From VGWG01 sp964580075 (lineage in GTDB: Bacteria > Verrucomicrobiota > Kiritimatiellia > RFP12 > JAAYNR01): a stretch of 10,282 nucleotides of DNA. The notes beneath the pieces were generated by a model. The model was not told where the DNA came from and did not search any database. It worked only from the letters and a program-made list of their open reading frames with translations. The stretch's first letter is position 1. Each line of letters opens with the position of its first letter. Made by a program: the position numbers and the translations under genes. The DNA lies in the NCBI GenBank assembly GCA_964580075.1, contig CAZOJL010000127.1, forward strand, positions 1 through 10,282. Direction: 5' to 3'. Shown piece after piece: positions 6,220 through 10,282 of the stretch.

Positions 6220-7401
6220 TCAGAAATCGATTTCTGTGTCGGGCTCGTTCACCGCGGGTTCCGGTTCTGCCCGCGCTTCGAGCAGCTCATCGGCCAGCTT
6301 GTTCATGTCTTCGGTCACATTAAAGAAAACATTCTCAATCGTCTGCTTTTCGGCCTCGCGTGTTTTCTTGCCGTCCATGATGGTTTTGAGCCCGACGAGC
6401 GCGTCAGCCGACCAGTCGGTGCCGGTGAAGAGAACGGCGACCTCGTAGTAAACATCGCGGGCGCGGTGGTGTTCGCCGAGCGCGGCATAGCAATCGGCCG
6501 ACAGAAGCAGTGCCGAGGGAAAGGTTTCGGCGTCCTTGTCGGCAAAGACGACGGATTTGACAACCGCCTCAAGTGCTTCGCGCGTCTTGCCGGCGCGGCG
6601 GAGGAGCTCGGCCTGTAGCAGCCAGTAGTGGCCGTAGGTGGGGTCGCCGGGCACCGGATCTTCGACCCGCTTGAGGTTGCTGGCCGCCTGTTCGTCCTTC
6701 TCCAGCGCGAGCAGGACGCGGCATCCTTTGAGGATCGCCACCGGCGCGAGGGGGGTCCAGTCGGCGCGTCCGGCATAGCGGAACACCTCATAGGCGGCCT
6801 CGTATTGATTCAGTGCCCGCGCGCGGGTGGCGGCGTCGGCCGCGTCCCGCATTTCGCGATCCGCAGAGGAGACCATATACATGCCCAGATCCATCGCGAG
6901 TTCGAACCCGTTGTTGTCGGGCAAGTCGAGGTACGGAAGCGTCAAACGGACGTCCGGAGACAGCGTCCGCACGGCGGCTGCCCAGTCGTTGTCTCGCAGG
7001 GCGGTCGCGGCCGCCGCGCGGTCGTAATCAAAAGTAAACTCGCAACGGATGACCTGCGCCTTGTTGATGAGGATCGGCTCCGCGCCGGACTGGGACACCT
7101 GTGCCAGAAGCATCTGCGAAGTCCTCCCGAGGAGGACCACGTCGCGGTTGCTCATCGTGTCTTTGGTGCCCTCGCGGATGACCATCCGCGCCTTGATCGG
7201 CGGGAGGCTCTGCGGGCGCGGGGCCGCGGCCGGTGTTTGCGCCTGCGCGAGGCCGCAGGCGGTGACGCATGCCAGCGCGGCGAGGGCGAGCGCGCGCACA
7301 TCGAACGGCGAACGGCGCACGTCCTCCAACACGTGGGAGATGCGCCCCCCGTTCGAGAGGCGTCGGTCACGGCTCGCGGTTCGCTGATTGATCGCCTTCA
7401 T
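6220..7401 (-). CDS. Exported TPR-like protein, possible lipoprotein
   Basis: I do not recognise a named family for this 393-residue protein. It opens with an Arg-rich stretch (1-36), then a hydrophobic segment LALAALACVTAC (38-49) typical of an export signal. This ends either in a lipobox-like V-T-A-C49-G or in an AQA-Q cleavage site at 54/55. Residues 70-125 look mostly beta (ARMVIREG, DVVLLGRTSQMLLAQVS, PILINKAQVIRCEF). From about 128 the protein is alpha-helical with TPR-like pairs, clearest at 190-240, 256-286 and 295-335 (ALLLSADCYAALGEHHRARDV). An acidic tail ends the protein. The ATG overlaps the TGA of the larger TPR gene as ATGA, with GGAGGG 9 nt upstream, so the two are probably translated together. 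In-frame GTG codons at 7320 (GGAGG close by) or 7299 would remove the long n-region. A periplasmic or outer-membrane scaffold partner of the ExbB/ExbD motor is inference from position. Confidence 0.8.
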   Translation of the reverse strand: MKAINQRTASRDRRLSNGGRISHVLEDVRRSPFDVRALALAALACVTACGLAQAQTPAAAPRPQSLPPIKARMVIREGTKDTMSNRDVVLLGRTSQMLLAQVSQSGAEPILINKAQVIRCEFTFDYDRAAAATALRDNDWAAAVRTLSPDVRLTLPYLDLPDNNGFELAMDLGMYMVSSADREMRDAADAATRARALNQYEAAYEVFRYAGRADWTPLAPVAILKGCRVLLALEKDEQAASNLKRVEDPVPGDPTYGHYWLLQAELLRRAGKTREALEAVVKSVVFADKDAETFPSALLLSADCYAALGEHHRARDVYYEVAVLFTGTDWSADALVGLKTIMDGKKTREAEKQTIENVFFNVTEDMNKLADELLEARAEPEPAVNEPDTEIDF

Positions 7402-10232
7402 ACGCCCCGCCCCTCCAGCTTGCTGAGTAATATCTCGGCCTGTTCGTATTCCGGGAACGCTTTCAGGTCATCCTGCTTCAGCATCTCATCGATCGTCTCG
7501 CGCGCCTGTTTATCCTGATAGGCGCGGTGCAGGCATTCCGCGCGCCGGAAGTAGGCCTTGGCCGCCCACGCCCGGTAGTTGCTGTACATGACGTAGATTC
7601 GCTCGTAGTAGGCAGTGGCTTTGAGCCAGTCTTTACCGGCCTCGGCGCACAGCCCCAAGCCATGCAACGCCTCGGGCCAGGCGCCGCGCCAGCCTTTGAC
7701 CCCCAGGACCGATTCATAGCATTTCTGCGCCTCGTCGAGCTTGCGTTGATCCCGGTAGATCGCGCCCAGCAGCAAAAGCGCTTCGGAGGCGTCGCCGGTC
7801 GTGGCATACACCTCGCGGACGATCGTGAGGTGCGCCACGGCTTCGTCAAGCAGTTTCTGGGCGGTTTCGGCAGGCGCCTCGCGCGCCTGTTCGATGGCGA
7901 ATTTGGCCAGGAGCATCCGGGCATCGAGGGCGAAATCCGTCTCGGTGTAGTCGGTGATGATCGCCTGGGCCACGCGAATTGCGAGATTGGTCTGGTTGCG
8001 CTTCAAGGCTCCTTCCAGCATCGTCTCCATCACCGCCGGACTGGCGTACTCGAGGTTCTCGGGTTGCAGCAGATCCGACAGGATGCGGTATTCGACACTC
8101 GGCGTGATGCCCGGTCGATACATCAGGACCCGCTGGTAGCGGAGCCGGCCGACGGTGTCTCCCGAAGCCACTGCCCGCTTCCACGCGGCATCCATTTCCG
8201 ACCACGCGTTGGCGACATCGTTTGACGAGAGGCGGCGCGTGGTTCCGATCCACTCGTCAAGGATCAGGTCGACCCCCATGGCTTTGCGGTCGGTGCCGAA
8301 CGTCGTGACCGCATCGCGGTAATAGCGGACCGCGCCGACCTGCTCTCCGAGGTTGAACATCGCTTTGCCCGTCCAATAGACGGCCAGGGGGACGTTCGAG
8401 TCCTCGCGGTTGCGCTGAATGTAAGAGCCAAAATGCGCGCGCACATCATCGAACTTCTCGCCGTCGTACAGAATCTGCCCGGCCTGAAAGGCGCAGTGGT
8501 TGTAAAACTCGATGTTCATTAGATCGTCGGGGGAGGCAAGGGCCGCCTGATAGAAGGCCACGGCGTCATCGGTGCGGCCGACCGTCCCCGCAATATCCCC
8601 GCGGAGCATGTGCGCTTCAAAGCGCAACGACCCCTCGGGATAGCGGGAGAGGAACGCCACCAAGCGGGAGTCGGCCAGCTCGTACAGCCCCAGCGCATAG
8701 TTGCAGACGGCCCGGCGGTAGCTGCCGTCCTCGACGTAGGCGGACGCGCCGCCGCTCTCAAGCAGCAGGGTGAAATCCTTCTCGGCCGACTCGAAATCGC
8801 CGTCGAACATCAGCGACATCGCCGTCCAGTAGATCGCCGCATCGATCTGCTCCCAGCCTGGAAACCGTTCGCGCAGCTCGCGGAACCGGACGGTTGCCTG
8901 TTCAAACTGCTCCTCCATGAAGTGCGCATAGCCGAGGAGGAAAAGACATTCCGCGGCCATCTGGTGCCCCGGCCGAACCTGCAACACCTCGGTGAAGTGG
9001 AGGATGACGTCGGGCCAGCGTTTTTCCCGCGAATGCATCTGGCCGACGAGGAGCGTCAGTTCGTCGTAATAGAGCCCCGCCGGATATTTGTCCATATACT
9101 GCCGCGCGATCGTGAAACAGCGGTCGTCGGGCTCGATGCGCGAGGCGCAGACAAAGGCCAGATAGAGCGACTCTTCGGCCCGCTCCTTGCCGGCAATGGC
9201 GTGGAGATGGAGAAACCCTTCGCACGCCTCACGGTAGCGCATCGCCTCCATGTAGCCCCGGGCGAGACGGTAAAAAAGATCCTGGTCGTAGTTGTCGATC
9301 TCCGCGAGGGCCTTCAGTTCGAACTCCGTGTCGCCAATCCATTCCATGATCCGCATCAGCCGCCGGGGGTCGGTCATGTAGCGTTTCTCATAGTCAGAAA
9401 GCCGCTTAAGGTATTCGAGGTGTGACTCGGTGCGGATCTGGACCTCTTCGTAGGGGAAAACCAACCGATAGAGCCAGAACGCCTCACGGTAGCGCTCGTC
9501 GGCAAACAGTTCGTCGCCTGCCTCGAGTGCCGACAGATTGAAGGCGATCGAGCGCGAGGCGTGGGAGTCGCGCCGCAGCAGGAAGGGGATCATCGGGTAG
9601 AGTTGATCCAGCGTGAGCGTCTTCAGGTACGATGTGGCCAGCAATGTCGCGGCCCGGTTGCGCCGCAGAAAGTCGGGGGCGGTGTGGAAGGCGGCGAGCA
9701 GCGGTTCACGCGCCGACGCCCAGTCGTCCTGGGCCAGATAGCATCGGGCAATGGAGGCGTAGATATCGGTGCGCAGATCGAAGCCGTAGCTGAATTTGTC
9801 CAGAGCCGCTTTGTAGGCCTTGATCGCCTCGACGTTTTTGGACGCGAAGCGGAGACTGTCGGCGATATACACAAACGCTTCGGAGAGACGCGCGCCGCGT
9901 GGGTATTTCTTGCAATAGACGCCAAACGCCTGTTCGGACGACGCAAACTGCCCGGTGAGAAAATAGCAGATGCCGAGGTTGTAGTAGACCGCTTCCATCT
10001 CGGCCAGCCCCTGCGTGCTCTTGACAGACCCCATGGTGTCGATGAGCATCTGGAATTCAGGGATCGCCTGATCGAATTCGCCCATGGTGAAGTTCTTGAA
10101 GGCGCTTTCGCGCAATTCGCGAACCGTCGCCTGAATCTGCCCCGAGGCCGAGAGGGCACAACAGAGGGCCGACACGACCCCCACGCCCGTCAGAACCTGT
10201 CTCATGCTCGATAGATATGTTGCTCGCTGCAC
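7398..10232 (-). CDS. Large exported tetratricopeptide-repeat protein
   Basis: This first gene of the run encodes about 944 residues. The reading frame opens at TTG 10241, but the ribosome site GGGAGG directly abuts that codon. The in-frame GTG at 10232 has proper 9-nt spacing and is my choice; an ATG at 10205 lacks a site. Counting from the TTG, residues 13-35 form a signal peptide (VLTGVGVVSALCCALSASG-Q), so the mature protein is periplasmic or outer-membrane-associated. The rest is helical repeat almost throughout. Clear TPR units are at about 85-118 (YYNLGICYFLTGQFASSEQAF), 122-150, 160-190, 430-462 (LFLLGYAHFMEEQFEQATVRF), 467-495, 543-570, 583-610, 618-648, 818-850, 855-885 and 893-922. 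The middle (205-330) and 660-760 are more diverged. No enzyme domain is seen. The repeat style resembles CpoB (YbgF) of Tol-Pal, which fits the exbB/exbD genes downstream. The exact partner is unknown. Confidence 0.9.
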   Translation of the reverse strand: MQRATYLSSMRQVLTGVGVVSALCCALSASGQIQATVRELRESAFKNFTMGEFDQAIPEFQMLIDTMGSVKSTQGLAEMEAVYYNLGICYFLTGQFASSEQAFGVYCKKYPRGARLSEAFVYIADSLRFASKNVEAIKAYKAALDKFSYGFDLRTDIYASIARCYLAQDDWASAREPLLAAFHTAPDFLRRNRAATLLATSYLKTLTLDQLYPMIPFLLRRDSHASRSIAFNLSALEAGDELFADERYREAFWLYRLVFPYEEVQIRTESHLEYLKRLSDYEKRYMTDPRRLMRIMEWIGDTEFELKALAEIDNYDQDLFYRLARGYMEAMRYREACEGFLHLHAIAGKERAEESLYLAFVCASRIEPDDRCFTIARQYMDKYPAGLYYDELTLLVGQMHSREKRWPDVILHFTEVLQVRPGHQMAAECLFLLGYAHFMEEQFEQATVRFRELRERFPGWEQIDAAIYWTAMSLMFDGDFESAEKDFTLLLESGGASAYVEDGSYRRAVCNYALGLYELADSRLVAFLSRYPEGSLRFEAHMLRGDIAGTVGRTDDAVAFYQAALASPDDLMNIEFYNHCAFQAGQILYDGEKFDDVRAHFGSYIQRNREDSNVPLAVYWTGKAMFNLGEQVGAVRYYRDAVTTFGTDRKAMGVDLILDEWIGTTRRLSSNDVANAWSEMDAAWKRAVASGDTVGRLRYQRVLMYRPGITPSVEYRILSDLLQPENLEYASPAVMETMLEGALKRNQTNLAIRVAQAIITDYTETDFALDARMLLAKFAIEQAREAPAETAQKLLDEAVAHLTIVREVYATTGDASEALLLLGAIYRDQRKLDEAQKCYESVLGVKGWRGAWPEALHGLGLCAEAGKDWLKATAYYERIYVMYSNYRAWAAKAYFRRAECLHRAYQDKQARETIDEMLKQDDLKAFPEYEQAEILLSKLEGRGV

Positions 10233-10241
10233 CTCGTACAA

Positions 10242-10247
10242 CCTCCC
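10242..10247 (-). promoter_or_regulatory. Ribosome binding site that decides the start of the large TPR gene
   Basis: GGGAGG on the minus strand is immediately followed by TTG (10241), with no spacer, and lies 9 nt before the in-frame GTG at 10232. Normal spacing favours GTG. The 35 bases to the right, up to the window edge, show no convincing promoter. Confidence 0.6.
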
Positions 10248-10282
10248 TCACTACGCGTCACGAAGCCAATGAGAGTAAACGG

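Noticed and set aside
6628..7518. Plus-strand open frame of 296 codons opposite the two TPR genes
   Set aside because: Low-complexity composition rich in Arg, Gly and His, no domain, and it crosses the well-supported ATGA junction of two minus-strand genes.
8610..9425. Plus-strand open frame of 271 codons opposite the large TPR gene
   Set aside because: Antisense shadow of a gene with clear TPR pattern and signal peptide; no independent coding evidence.
3030..10232. Bacteroides aerotolerance (Bat) operon, which also combines VWA and TPR proteins
   Set aside because: Bat operons carry a MoxR ATPase and a DUF58 protein and lack ExbB/ExbD. Neither marker is seen here and the VWA protein has a different architecture.
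10248..10282. Promoter for the operon at the right edge
   Set aside because: TTTACT is present on the minus strand, but no acceptable -10 box lies at proper spacing, and the region is cut by the window edge.

Overview
The window is about 10.3 kb of GC-rich bacterial DNA. Eight protein genes all lie on the minus strand and cover almost the whole length, so transcription runs from the right end to the left. There are no RNA genes, insertion sequences, CRISPR arrays or attachment sites that I can see. The organism is Gram-negative: it has signal peptides, an ExbB/ExbD-type inner-membrane proton channel and periplasmic TPR proteins. The gene style (an ExbB with its own signal peptide, paired ExbDs, a membrane-anchored VWA protein, very large TPR proteins) suggests the PVC superphylum, perhaps Kiritimatiellota/Verrucomicrobiota. 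That placement is inference from family resemblance, not from a marker gene.

In order of transcription: (1) a ~944-residue exported TPR protein; (2) a ~390-residue exported protein, possibly a lipoprotein, with TPR-like repeats, whose start overlaps the previous stop by 4 nt; (3) an ExbB/TolQ proton-channel subunit; (4) a first ExbD/TolR; (5) a second ExbD/TolR, overlapping the first by 4 nt; (6) a membrane-anchored VWA-domain protein; (7) a SEDS-family (FtsW/RodA/SpoVE) glycan polymerase; (8) a Na/Pi-cotransporter-type protein with a PhoU-like tail. Gaps are 4-nt overlaps or 21-72 nt, which fits one operon. The last gene is the most loosely attached.

The most interesting reading is that genes 1-6 form a proton-motive-force-driven envelope machine of the Tol/Ton class in which the usual TonB/TolA transducer is replaced by the VWA protein. 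Its single N-terminal membrane segment carries the Ser-x3-His pair of TonB and TolA, followed by a Pro/basic-rich stretch and a Gly-rich linker. Its output domain is a VWA fold with a MIDAS metal site instead of a TonB C-terminal domain, and a long Pro/Gly-rich stretch interrupts that fold. The two TPR proteins would be the periplasmic partners, loosely as CpoB (YbgF) is for Tol-Pal. The SEDS gene 21 nt downstream hints at a link to cell-wall synthesis. No TonB, TolA, TolB, Pal or TonB-dependent receptor is present in the window.

Smaller features include a perfect 9-bp GC hairpin between exbB and the first exbD, a weaker hairpin after the second TPR gene, and an odd arginine-rich N-terminal extension on the second TPR protein that looks like degenerate repeat DNA read through.
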